The position numbers and the translations under genes are program-made. The notes under the pieces were generated by a model that was not told the origin of the DNA, ran no database searches, and saw only the letters and a program-made list of their open reading frames with translations. Below, piece by piece: positions 32,941-44,426 of a stretch of 64,000 bases of DNA (positions within the stretch are counted from its first letter, which is position 1; each line of letters begins with the position of its first letter). Source of the DNA: Lolium rigidum (taxonomy: Eukaryota > Streptophyta > Magnoliopsida > Poales > Poaceae); assembly GCF_022539505.1 (NCBI RefSeq), contig NC_061510.1:268965687-269029686 (forward strand), given 5' to 3'.

Positions 32941-35900
32941 TGTCAACACCCGGGTTTTTAAGTCCGGATGCCCTATTATATCATACATCGCAATCCCAGA
33001 AAGATTGTTTTTGCGAGACATAATAGTAAGTCGTTCAGAGTCATCATTTATTACAACACATAAGGTCTTACAACAAGGGATCACATGATCCAATATTACA
33101 CGAATAGATTGTTCAACATCACACATAAGTAGCGGAAGCGTAGTAGTAGTGGACTCTATATTCCACAGGCAACGCTTGACGTTAGAAGACGATCCTAGTT
33201 ATCGTAGACGTCCTGCTGTCCGTCATCTCGATACTGTTGCTCCTCTTCATAGTCTGGCATTTGAATAGCCAGGGCAAAGCCATGAGTACTTTTAAAGTAC
33301 TCGCAAACTAATACTATGGTAAAGCATATTAAGTATAGTAAAGGGGTACTAAGCTCTAGGTTTATTTGCATAAAGCCAAGTTTTCCTTTGATAAACATTT
33401 ACTAAAATCCTCATTATTCAATAGACTAACTCAAGTGGGAACATTAGTGTCATTCCCACAATTCATTTGGGATCCAAATCAATTCCCAATCACCATCATT
33501 ATTTCAACATAATTTCTGATAAAGGAAGTAGTATGGCCTTTCCAACCGTCCGTAACCGCGGACACGGCTATTCGAATAGGTTTAACACTCTGCAGAGGTT
33601 GTACTCTTGTGCCACAACTTTTGATTACATCCGTCGAGGATAACCTCGAATCATCGTAACTCAGTACGCGGATCATCAACCATAACCTTTCACTTATATG
33701 TCCTAGTATAGGCACCTCTCCCCATGAGCTTGGCCTCCCGGTGAGAACCAACTGTTAACCCGGGAACTGCACAGGGCTTGGGTCGTACATTCACCTCATA
33801 TTCACATCATTTCTCACATACGGAGGCAGCCTCAGCGTAACCCCTATGATGCTTGTTTAGAGGGAACCCATACTAAAATACACAAGTTTCTAGTTAAGCC
33901 CTACCCATAATCGGGTATTGTGGGGGTACTTGTATAATTGGAAAGGTATCGCATTCAAGACCATATCGGGTTTATATCAAAAATCACTATCTTCTCTTGG
34001 TCATATTCACCTTCAAAGTTATTCCATGGAATGAACCATCATTCCAAGGTTTCAAAATTCATATCAAATCACTTGTTCCCATCTAGAGTAGTCAATTTTA
34101 AATTGATTAGCAATAGCAACTATATGAGGGGTGCTATCTAGTTTTGAGTGGTGTTCATCTAATCCAAGTATTGTTCTATTCTATACAAAGTGAATCATAA
34201 ATCAAAAAGTACTTTGAAATAAATAAGCCAAAGCAAAATTAAGTAAAAACATGGGATAGGTAATACATAAAAGTAAAGTGTGATGATGCCTTTGCTCTGG
34301 TAGAGCTAAGCATTTGTATTTAGCAAGGGTTAGCTTGCCTTGAGCTGAGTAGTGATCAAAGTTCTCTTCCTCTTCTTGGGAGTAGGCCTCCTCCTCTTGA
34401 TACTCCTCGTTACTAGCGTCTATATACGAATACGAGGTATAAATACTAAACCAAACTCACATGCTAAACTAAGAACACTCAAAGAGTTCACACTCTAATC
34501 CTATTATCAATCAAACATGGCATGGTGAGTTATTTGAGGAATTCTTATTTAGTAGAAAATAATTTCCTCTCATTATTCCTATTTCTTATATTTGGATATG
34601 TAGTTTCTTAGAGAAATTCATTTCTTCTTATTACTTAATATTAAGATTTAATCTCTTCATATAATAATCAGGTATGAAATATAGGTTGACCCAAGTCCAG
34701 TGGCGGAGCCACGTTGTGGCTGTGTAGTCAAGCGACTACACTGGTTTTTCTTTGTTTTCCGGAGGTGGGAAGTTACTCTCTTGAGCGGTTCCAAGGCCAC
34801 TCCATGGCCTATCCAATGGCCGGCGATGGACTCCGGCGTTTCAACCTCCGTTGCGAGGTTCTTCTTGAGGGTTGCAGTCGCATACTACGGCTGCGTGGAG
34901 GCAAGTGGTTTCGTCCCCGCCTCTTCGCATGACGGCGGCGTAGCAACTCTCTGGCTCGACGACGGCGAAAGAGAAGGATCTGGTTGCTTTTCTTCATCTT
35001 TTAGTGAGGTCTTTTCTGCAGATGCTAGAGATCTATTTGTACTTTTAGATCTTATGGGGTCCTTTGTAACTATTTGTACCGCCACCGTTTGCGTTTAATG
35101 AAAAGCTTCCTGGCCCTTCGGGGCACTCCTTGTTAAAAAAAAAACGCAAAACTCTCGCAATGACCACGCACGAGGCATGCCCACTTATCATGTGCTATGA
35201 GTATTATTCAGCTGAGCTAGCAAAGCGAACATAGGAGGCACTAGTAATTACCCTGATTCAATGGAGCGAGTATCTCTCTCTTCCATATCAGCAGCTTCCT
35301 GTAATCCCGTGTAGCCTGTAACTCTACTCCTAAACTTCTAATCCGTCTGACCTTAAATCCCCAAATCAATCTGCAAGCCTAATTAATCATGGCGCCATGG
35401 GAATGAGCAGGCCTCTGGTTCTACTAGCTCTGTTTTGATGAATACGGCGCATGCGTATTTTAAGATAAACTTTAATCGAAAAATTAAGTACTCTAACAAA
35501 ATTTTGATTATATTTTACATAATTAGTATCGTTGGATTCGTATTAAAAACACTTTCTCACAATGCTAATTTATACCAAAAATCATTATACATATATTTAG
35601 AGTAATTCTTGATCAAAGAAAAAACATAAAAAAGAGAGCGCCTTATTAATTGTACGAATCAAAGACTCTTTCTTTTGTGCTCTTGTTTAGTTTGTCTACA
35701 TAAATGTGTTATGTTTTTATCGGAAACAATAAAAAATAAGTGTGTTATTAAAATAAAATCTTCACACTCTTAAAGCTTGACATCACAGCTTTTGGATCCT
35801 GGCTCCGCCACTGCCCAAGTCAACATTTCATATCTATTATATGTGAGTATGATTTAATTAAAGGGCTATATTACACATGTTATCATACTACTATTTTAAA

Positions 35901-38361
35901 TGCATTAAAATCTCTAAGTAATAATTATCAGGAGTTCATTAGCCTAGGTCATTCCCCCTGGTTATATTACTTAGGATCAAGATTTAAATGAGAGAGTAGC
36001 TCTCATACTCTTTATTAAATTTGAATTCCAAGTTGAATTGTTCTAGAATTTACTACATAGCTATCTTATTTGATCTAGTCCATGATCATACAAATAACAT
36101 GCCTATATTATTGCATAATCAATTAGAGGACATCATTTGTGATTTATTGGAATTGGAAACAATTCAAAATCATTTATAGATTATTTTTAATGATTATTTG
36201 AAGTTAGAAAAGGCTCTGCCTTGTTATTTTTGTCATTTAAAATTTAATACAAATTTGGATATGAGACCAGTGGCATTATCTAGATAATTTCATGAGCTTC
36301 CCAATGATATAAAGTTTGCTAGATTTGGTTTGGCAGATTTCAAACTATTCAATTTTTACTAAACCATCAGTAGCACAATTCATAATTAAGTTTAAACATT
36401 TATTTGAATCTTGGGATTGGGCGGGAACTCTACTGGGCCGAAACGGGGTTTAAAAACACTGCGCAGCCCAGCAAGCCGCGGGTGCGAGTGGGCTGCCTGA
36501 CGAGGTGGGGGCCACCTGTCGGCGACAGTTTTAACAGCGAAACGGTATGATCGATTTAGGCCGTTGGATTAGGAAGAAGATCGATGACGCGTGAACGTCG
36601 TCGTCTCCGACGAGAGGCGAGCTCACTGGCGGCGAGCCTAGGGGGTCGGAGAGCATACCCGGCCGATGCAGGACTCTGGCAGGGTGCTCGGAGAAGTGGT
36701 TGTCGACGAGGAACAGCCTGGTGCAGTGGCGGCGCTCGGGGAGGCTCCAATTGAAGCAGAGCTTCCACGGGCTCCGGCGAACTCGAGCTCTCGATTCGAG
36801 CTCCTCCGACGGCTACGGGTGAAATTTATCTGGGGGTGTTGCTCAGTGAAGGGAGGGGAGTGTTTGGTGTGAAGAAATGAGGAGCCGATCGCCCCTATTT
36901 ATAGTGTCGAGGGGTGGCCGTGGGGTGCTGTGGAGGAGCGGCCATGGCGCGGCTCCGGTGGTGCGCGAAAGGGCAAGGCGAGGACGACATCGTGTAGGCG
37001 TCGTCCTAGCGATGCTCAACGGCTAGCTGGCGCAGAGATAGGGCTACGGAAACGCTCGAGTTCTTCCAGTGATCATTGCGGTACCCGCGGTACGTCGGCG
37101 ACGAGGACGACGGTGACAAGGCCCTGGGCGGTGCTTGAGCATGTCTAGCGCGTAGAGGGCTTGGAGTAGATGCTCGACGCGGCGGTAGGGATGCAGGGCG
37201 AGGCCGGCAGCGATCGAGTGCGTGGCGTCCTGGCGCAGCCAGTGCGCGCTCACCGCGTGCATGGGCGCGTGCTGGCATGGTTCTGGACACGGCCGTTCTG
37301 GGCAATGCCGTGCACTAGCGATCGATTGAGCGATACTGGTTGAGTCCTTGTGATGCAGAGATGCTCGAGGACATGGAGATTCGACAAGGGAGAGGCCAGT
37401 GAGGGTTTTGGCCAAAGGTGGCCGGCATGGCCACGGCATGCCATAGTTTAGGGTTTTTCTCTCCCTCCTCTCACTTTAATCAACCAAGGCAGGTACTGGG
37501 AGGCTGCAAGGATCCTAGAACTAGCTAATGATCACAAGTTTAAAGTGGTTTAGGGAAGAATCCAGGTGGACAATTGAGTGTAGCTCAATTTGGAAATGGT
37601 GCCTCGCCAAGTGTTTGTTGAAATGGCCGCAAGAGAAATTTATTCAAATTTTGAAATTCTTTTTGGTGCATCTCTTTTATATAATTAGAGTGAAGTATTG
37701 ATGGTGGTGGCACTCAATTTGGAATTGAGTTGCAACTTTTCAAATTTGAGGTGATCTTGTTTTTATTCTCAGATCCTATTTTGTCAATTTAATTCTGGTC
37801 AACCTAGTCAACTTTAGGGAGGGTGGTCAACATGAAAAGTATTCACCTTGACATGGTCTTGGATGACATGGCTTTGGTTGACAAACTTTAGTTTAGGATT
37901 TGAGAAATACAGGGGTGTGAAGTGGTGAAGAAAATATTTTTAGCCCAAGTGACCATTATCACATGTATGATGAATTCTTGATTTCTCTTGATTTGATTCA
38001 TGATCCAATGATGCAATTGTGTTAGTTTATCATATTGAAGCATTTTAGAAGCAAGGGAGCAAGCAATTATGGCCTTGGTGAAGGATTTGCATTTTGGCAT
38101 ATGGTGTATGTGAGTGAATATGGGGTTTTCCCATTTTCTTTATTTCTCCTCCATTTAGGGTTTTGTGATCTTGATTAGGGTTCATATATCAATAGTTCAA
38201 CATGCTAACACTCATCATGGCAATTTCACAAAGAAATATTACTTGCATGCATGAATCTATATGTGGCACTATATGCATAGAAAAAGTTTTTGTATATTGT
38301 AAATTTTGAGTAATAGAAACTCTCACTTGCTTTATTATTGTTGAAAACTTGGGATGTTACA
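32941..38361 (-). repeat. E 5' LTR, carrying a hAT insertion
   Basis: Starts TGTAACATCCC on the minus strand at 38361 and ends GTGTTGACA at 32941. Without the hAT element and one target copy it is about 4297 bp. A TATA-like element (CTATAAATAG, minus) lies at 36895-36904 within a GC-rich block (36480-37450) that probably holds the promoter and transcript start. This implies a leader of more than 2.5 kb between the TATA box and the primer site. Open frames in the GC-rich block are on both strands and look incidental. Confidence 0.92.
34698..35813. mobile_element. Non-autonomous hAT-type DNA transposon (1116 bp)
   Basis: Terminal inverted repeats of 14 bases (CAGTGGCGGAGCCA) bound the insert, flanked by perfect 8-bp duplications CCCAAGTC (34690-34697, 35814-35821). 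The same E LTR positions at 7310 and 9700 lack the insert. Eight-base duplications and CAGTG termini are typical of the hAT superfamily. There is no transposase. The left half (34740-35145) is GC-rich, holds a 132-codon plus-strand frame of no recognised family and ends in a run of ten A (35135-35144). The right half is AT-rich with nothing recognised. Confidence 0.92.
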
Positions 38362-38821
38362 CCAGCCCCCTATATAAAGAGGGGAAGGGGTGGCCGGCCA
38401 AACCATCCCCCCATTTCCTCCTCCTCTGGCCGCCTCTCCCTCCACCATACGCTGTCCGGGCTTAGGCGAAGCCCTGCAGTTTTCTTCCTCCACCACCACC
38501 ACCTCGCCGTCGTGCTGCTGGACGTTGGAGGAGATCTACCACACTCTGCTGCCCGCTGGAACGGGAGAGGAAGGAGCTTCATCGACACCGTACGCGCGAC
38601 CGAGTACGGAAGTGCTGCCGGATTGCAGCACCGGGGACGATCGTCTACACCAACAACGAGATTAATCTCGTAGGCTTTGGAATCTTCGAGGGTTAGTCTC
38701 ATCTCCATCTTGTTGCTTAGATCTAGTAGATTGGATCTTGGGTGTTCCATAGATTAGATCTGTTGGTTTTATTCGCTTTGCGGTAGGAATTTTTTTGTTT
38801 TCTATGCAACGAACCCCATCA
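38362..38821 (+). mobile_element. G: Copia 5' LTR, right part
   Basis: The G LTR resumes after E. TATATAAA at 38371-38378 is a good TATA box for plus-strand transcription. The LTR ends GAACCCCATCA at 38821, followed by G and the primer site. The downstream gag and this LTR end resemble Angela/BARE-type Copia elements. The left part of the LTR is outside the window except for 5506-5558. Confidence 0.85.
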
Positions 38822-38822
38822 G

Positions 38823-38835
38823 TGGTATCAGAGCC
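38823..38835 (+). promoter_or_regulatory. G primer-binding site, tRNA-iMet
   Basis: TGGTATCAGAGCC lies one base after the LTR end, complementary to the 3' end of initiator tRNA-Met. Confidence 0.92.
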
Positions 38836-40025
38836 ACGTCTATGCATAGATCTGTTGCACGAGTAGAACACAATGGTTTGTGGGCGGTGATGCTTTTGTT
38901 GCTTTAGTTTGTGTACTTTGCTTCTTGCGGGATGGTGGGATGAAGCGGCCCGGGCTAACTTTACATGACCGCGTCTCATGAGACTTGCTCCACGCTTGAC
39001 ATGCAACTTGTATTGCATAAGTGGCTTTGCGGGTGTCTATCTCTCCCACCATAGTGAAGATTGTAATTTGCACTTCTATTGTCAACACTAGTATCACCGT
39101 TGTGGTTCATGTTCGTAGGTAGATTGGATTTTACTCGAAAACCCTAAACCACGTAAAAGATGCAAACCAAATTAGAGGCGTCTAACTTGTTTTTGCAGGG
39201 TTTGGTGATGTGATATGGCCATAATGTGATGATGATTATATTTGATGTATGAGATGTTCATTGTTGTATTATGGGAACCGGCAGGAGCCTAATGGTTGTC
39301 TTTAATTTTTGTTAAAGACCTGCGTGTCTATTCATCATGTAATAGCTTTATTTCAAGTAGTTGTTATAGTAGCTATAAGTGATGGACAACCATGAAGCGG
39401 CGCCACTGACCTTGACGCCATGCTGGTGATGATGGAGATCATGTCCGTGCTTTGGAGATGGAGATCAAAGGCACAAGAAGAAAGGCCATATCATATCACA
39501 CATTATGAATTGCATGTGATGTTAATCCTTTTATGCATCTTATTTTGCTTAGATCGCGACGGTAGCATTATAAGATGATCCCTCTCACTAAATATCAAGA
39601 TAATGAAGTGTTCATCCTTAGTATGCACTGTTGCTAAGACTTGTCGTTTCGAAGCATCTCGTGATGATCGGGTGTGATAGACTCTACATGTGCATACAAC
39701 GGGTGCAAGCCAGATTTGCACGCGCGGATACTAAGGTTGCCTTGACGAGCCTAGCATGTACAGACATGGTCTCGGAACACGGGATACCGAAAGGTAGAGC
39801 ATGAGTCATATGAATGATATGATGAACACTTGAGTGTTCGCCTTTGAAGCTACATATTTTCTCGTGAAGATCGGACTTGGTGTAGTGGATTTGGTTCGTG
39901 TAATTACTAAGACAATGCGAGGGATGTTGTTTTGAGTGGGAGTTCACCTAGTTGATTTAAGAATTAAAATTGAACTCTATTTATCATAAACTTAGTCTAA
40001 GCTCTTTGCAAATATGTTGTAGATC
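38836..40025 (+). other. G 5' leader
   Basis: About 1.2 kb between the primer site and gag. It has no convincing gene on either strand; long leaders of this kind are usual in BARE/Angela elements, where they hold packaging signals. Confidence 0.6.
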
Positions 40026-40513
40026 ATGGCGCCCCCTCCATCAATTTTAATCAGTTCCTAGAGAAAGAAAAGCTTAAGGGCAATGGTAGCAACTTCACTG
40101 ACTGGTTCCGTCATGTGAGGATTTTCCTCACTGGCGTAAGCATGCAATATGTGCTCGAAGCAACGCTAGGCCCCCCACCACCTCCTGCAGTATCCGAGGA
40201 CATAAAGAATGTTTATGAGACTCGGGTAACTCGGTACTCCGAAGTTCAGTGTGCCATCCTGTGCAGTTTAGAGGCAGAGCTCCAAAAGCGTTTTGAGCAC
40301 CACGACCCTTGTGATATGATGCGTGAGCTGAAACTTATCTTTGAAACTCATGCGGCCGTGGAGAGCCATGAGGCCTCGAAACAGTTCTTTAACTGCATGA
40401 TGGAAGAGGGCAGCTCCGTTAGTGAGCACATGTTCGCAATGTCCGGACATGCGAAGAAGCTCAGTGACTTGGGGATTGTGATCCCTAACCAGCTGGGCAT
40501 TCATCGTGTCCTC
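40026..40513 (+). pseudogene. G Copia gag N-terminal part, cut by C
   Basis: The gag starts at ATG 40026 (MAPPPS) but shifts frame within about ten codons, near 40045 in ATTTTAATC. The Copia gag domain then reads from about 40060: DWFRHVRIFLTG, ILCSLEAELQKRFEHHDPC, ELKLIFETHAAVESHEASK and AKKLSDLGIVIPNQLGIHRVL. The domain is the UBN2-type Ty1/Copia gag. It ends abruptly where element C is inserted at 40514; the remaining gag, protease, integrase and reverse transcriptase are not in this window unless hidden in the gap. Confidence 0.9.
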
Positions 40514-42090
40514 TGATACGTCGCAAACGTATCTATAATTTCTTATGTTCCATGCTACTTTTATTACAATACTTGAGTCATTTATACATACTTTACAACA
40601 TTATTATACATTTTCCGGCACTAACCTATTGACAAGATGCCGAAGTGCCAGTTGCTGTTTTTCTGCTGTTTTTGGTTTCAGAAATCCTAGTAAGGAAATA
40701 TTCTCGGAATTGGACGAAATCAACGCCCAGGGTCCTATTTTTGCACAAAGCTTCCAGAAGACTGAAAGGGAGACGAGGTGGGGCCACGAGGCGGCCAGAC
40801 ACCAGGGCGGCGCGGCTTGGGCCTGGGCCGCGCGGCCCTGTTGTGTCGGCGCCTCGTGACGCCCCCTGACCTACCCTTCCGCCTACTTAAAGCCTCCGTC
40901 GCGAAACCCTCTGTACCGAGAGCCACGATACGGAAAACATTACTGAGAGGCCGCCGCCGCGAATCCCATCTCGGGGATTCGGGAGATCGCCTCCGGCACC
41001 CTGCCGGAGAGGGGAATCATCACCGGAGGGGCTCTACATCATCATGCCCGCCTCCGGATTGATGCGTGAGTAGTTCATCCTTGGACTATGGGTCCATAGC
41101 AGTAGCTAGATGGTTGTCTTCTCCGGTTGTTCTTTTATTAGATCTTGTGAGCTGCCTAACATGATCAAGATCATCTATTTGTAATGCTACATGTTGTGTT
41201 TGGCGAGATCCGATGAATATAGAATATTATGTTAAGTTGATTATCAATCTATCATATATGTGTTGTTTATGTTCTTGCATGCTCTCCGTTGCTAGTAGAG
41301 GCTCCGGCCAAGTTGATACTTGTAACTCCAAGAGGGAGTAATTATGCTCGATAGTGGGTTCATGCCTCCATTGAATCCGGGATCGTGACGAGTAGGTTCT
41401 AAGGTTGTGGATGTGCTGTTGCTACTAGGGATAAAACATTGATGCTTTGTCTAAGGATATTTGTGTTGATTACATTACGCACCATACTTAATGCAATTAT
41501 CCGTTGTTCGCAACTTAATACTGGAAGGGGTTCGGATGATAACCTGAAGGTGGATTATTTAGGCATAGATGCATGCTGGATAGAGGTCTATGTACTTTGT
41601 CGTAATGCCCTGATTAAATCACATAGTAATCATCGTTGATATGTATTGAATCTTTATTTATCAATTGCTCGCCTGTAATTTGTTCACCCAACATGTTAGT
41701 TATCTTATTGGAGAGACACCACTAGTGAATTGTGGACCCCGGTCCATTCTTTTACATCTGAATACATTCTACTGTTTTTACTGTTCTTTGCAAACAACCA
41801 CCATCTTCCACTCGATACGCTTAATCCTTTGTTTTCAGCAAGCCGGTGAGATTGACAACCTCACTGTTACGTTGGGACAAAGTACTTTGATTGTGTTGTG
41901 CAGGTTCCACGTTGGCGCCGGTTTCACTGGTGTTGCGCCGCACTACATTCCTCCACCAACAACCTTCACGTGCTTCTTGGCTCCTACTGGTTCGATAACC
42001 TTGGTTTCTTTCTGAGGGAAAACTTGCTGCTTGTGCGCATCATACCTTCCTCTTGGGGTTCCCAACGGACGTGTACTTCTACGCGCATCA
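40514..42090 (+). repeat. C 5' LTR (1577 bp)
   Basis: Begins TGATACGTCGC and ends ACGCGCATCA. A TACTTAAAG stands where the B 3' LTR has TATATAAG, so the promoter may be weakened. Confidence 0.9.
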
Positions 42091-42101
42091 AGCTCTTTTT
42101 C

Positions 42102-42119
42102 TGGCGCCGTTGCCGGGGA
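42102..42119 (+). promoter_or_regulatory. C primer-binding site, tRNA-Asp
   Basis: TGGCGCCGTTGCCGGGGA lies 11 bases after the LTR, identical to D, A and B. Confidence 0.9.
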
Positions 42120-42342
42120 GATCAAGACACGCTGCAAGGGGAGTCTCCACTTCCAATCTCTTTACTTTGTTTTTGTCTTGCTTTATTTTATTTACTACTT
42201 TGTTTGCTGCACTTAAACAAAACACAAAAAAATTAGTTGCTAGCTTTACTTTATTTATTGTCTTGTTCTCTATATCAAAAACACAAAAAAATTAGTTACT
42301 TGTCTTTACTTTATTTGCCTAGTTTACTTTATTACTGTTATA

Positions 42343-44426
42343 ATGGGTACTCCTGAAAATACTAAGTTGTGTGACTTCACTAGCACAAATAATAATGATT
42401 TTATATGTACTCCTATTGCTCCACCTGCTACTACAACATAATTCTATGAAATTAAACCTGCTTTACTGAATCTTGTTATGAGAGAGCAATTTTCTGGTGT
42501 TAGTGCTGATGATGCTGCTGCCCATCTTAATAATTTTGTTGAACTTTGTGAAATGCAAAAGTATAAGGATATACATGGTGATATTATAAAACTGAAATTT
42601 TTTCCTTTCTCATTAAGAGGAAGAGCTAAAGATTGGTTGCTATCTTTGCCTAAGAATAGTATTGATTCATGGACTAAATGTAAAGATGCTTTTATTAGTA
42701 AATATTATCCTCCTGCTAAAATTATATCTTTGAGAAGTAGCATTATGAATTTTAAACAATTTGATAATGAACATGTTGCTCAAGCATGGGAGAGAATGAA
42801 ATCTTTGGTAAAGAATTGCCCAACCCATGGACTGACTACTTGGATGATCATCCAAACCTTTTATGCAGGATTGAATTTTTCCTCAAGGAACTTATTGGAT
42901 TCAGCTGCTGGAGGTACTTTTATGTCCATCACTTTGGGCGCCGCAACTAAATTACTTGATGATATGATGATCAATTACTCTGAATGGCACACTGAAAGAA
43001 CTCCTCAAGGTAAGAAGGTAAATTCTGTTGAAGAAACCTCTTCTTTGGGTGATAAGATTGATGCTATTATGTCTATGCTTGCAAATGGTAGATCTCATAT
43101 TGATCCTAATAATGTCCTTTATCTTCATTAGTTGCTCAAGAAGAAAATGTTGATGTGAATTTCATAAAGAGTAATAATTTCAACAACAATGCTTATAGGA
43201 ATAATTATGGTAACAACAACTATATGCCATATCCTTCTAATAATGGTAATGGTTATGGTAATTCTTATGGTAATTCTTACAACAATAATAAGAGTGTACC
43301 CCCTGGTCTTGAATCCATGCTTAAAGAATTTATTAGTACACAAACTGCTTTCAATAAAACTGTTGAAGAAAAGCTTAGTAAAATTGATATTCTTGCTTCT
43401 AAGGTTGATAGTCTTCCTCTAGATGTTGATCTTTTAAAATTGAAAGTTATGCCTGAGAAAGTTGAAGATGCTAGGTTTGCTAAAACAAATGCCATCTAAG
43501 TTAGAATTAATGATAATATTAGAATGTTGGCTGAATTGCATGCTAGGTGGGATAGAGAAGAAAAAGAGAAACTTGCTAAAGAGAATAATGTAGCTAAAGT
43601 ATGGACTATTACCACCACTAGTAATGTTGATTCTTCACATGTTTCTGCACCTCCTACTATCAATGGTAAAATAATTGGTGTTGACAATGTTTCTACTCCT
43701 AGTGCAAAGCGCACAAAATTGCCTGAAACTGCTGTTTGTGATAAAACTGCTGAAATTTTTCAAAATATTGGTCACAATGATTCCATTGCTGTAGAACATA
43801 ATGGTTTAGACTTTGATGATTGTCATATTACTGAAGTTATAAAGTTCTTACAAAAACTTGCTAGAAGTCCCAATGCTAGTGCTATAAATTTAGCCTTTAC
43901 AAAACACATTGCAAATGCTCTCATTAAAGCTAGGGAAGAGAAATTAAAATTTGAAGCTTCTATTCCTAGGAAGTTAGAAGATGGTTGGGAGCCCATCATT
44001 AAAATGAAATTCAATGACTTATGTGATCTTGGTGTAAGTATTTCTGTTATGCCTAAAAAGATTTATGATATGCTTGACTTGCCACCATTGAAGAATTGTT
44101 ATTTGGATGTTAATCTTGCCGATAATGTTAAAAAGAAACCTTTGGGGAGGACTTATAATGTGCGCATTACGATTAACAATAACCTTGTCCCCGTTGATTT
44201 TGTTGTCTTGGATATCGAATGCAATGCATCTTGTCCTATTGTGTTGGGAAGACCTTTTCTTTGAACCGTTGGTGCTGTTATTGATATGAGAGAAGGTAAT
44301 ATTAAATATCAATTTCCTCTCAAGAAAGGTATGGAACACTTCCCTAGAAAGAGAATGAAGTTGCCTTTTGATTCTATTATTAGAACAAGCTATGATGTTG
44401 ATGCTTCGTCTCTTGATGTTACTTGA
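42343..44426 (+). pseudogene. C gag-protease, multiply broken
   Basis: Homologue of the D and B polyprotein starting at ATG 42343 (MGTPENTKLC). Lesions: a stop at about 42440 (CAACATAATTC), a shift near 43115-43131 (NVLYLH then stop), a stop at 43497 (ATCTAAGTT where B has CAA), loss of four codons before the protease (NDLCDLGVS instead of NDFECNALCDLGAS) and a stop at 44262-44264 (TGA for the Arg of FLRTVG in B). The active-site motif reads DLGVSISVMP. The order of gag core, Asn-rich linker, coiled region and retropepsin domain is otherwise preserved. Unlike F, most of these lesions look like ordinary decay, consistent with C being older than the elements nested in it. Confidence 0.87.

Larger units (their letters stand above)
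5559..38361 (-). mobile_element. E: chromodomain Ty3/Gypsy retrotransposon with nested insertions
   Basis: Complete minus-strand element with CCAGC target duplications at 5554-5558 and 38362-38366. Order on the minus strand: 5' LTR (38361-32941), tRNA-iMet primer site, an extra 5' ORF, gag-protease, reverse transcriptase-RNase H, integrase with chromodomain, polypurine tract, 3' LTR (14103-5559). The chromodomain and domain order place it among chromoviruses (Tekay/Del-like from memory). It is interrupted by a same-family solo LTR, by F and by a hAT element; without them it would be about 14.4 kb. The F and solo-LTR insertions have perfect duplications, so the interrupted parts join cleanly. 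Confidence 0.92.

Noticed and set aside
34700..35098. 132-codon frame in the hAT element as a captured gene
   Set aside because: No recognisable domain, start lies in the terminal repeat, and composition suggests incidental opening of GC-rich sequence; kept only as part of the passenger-segment observation.
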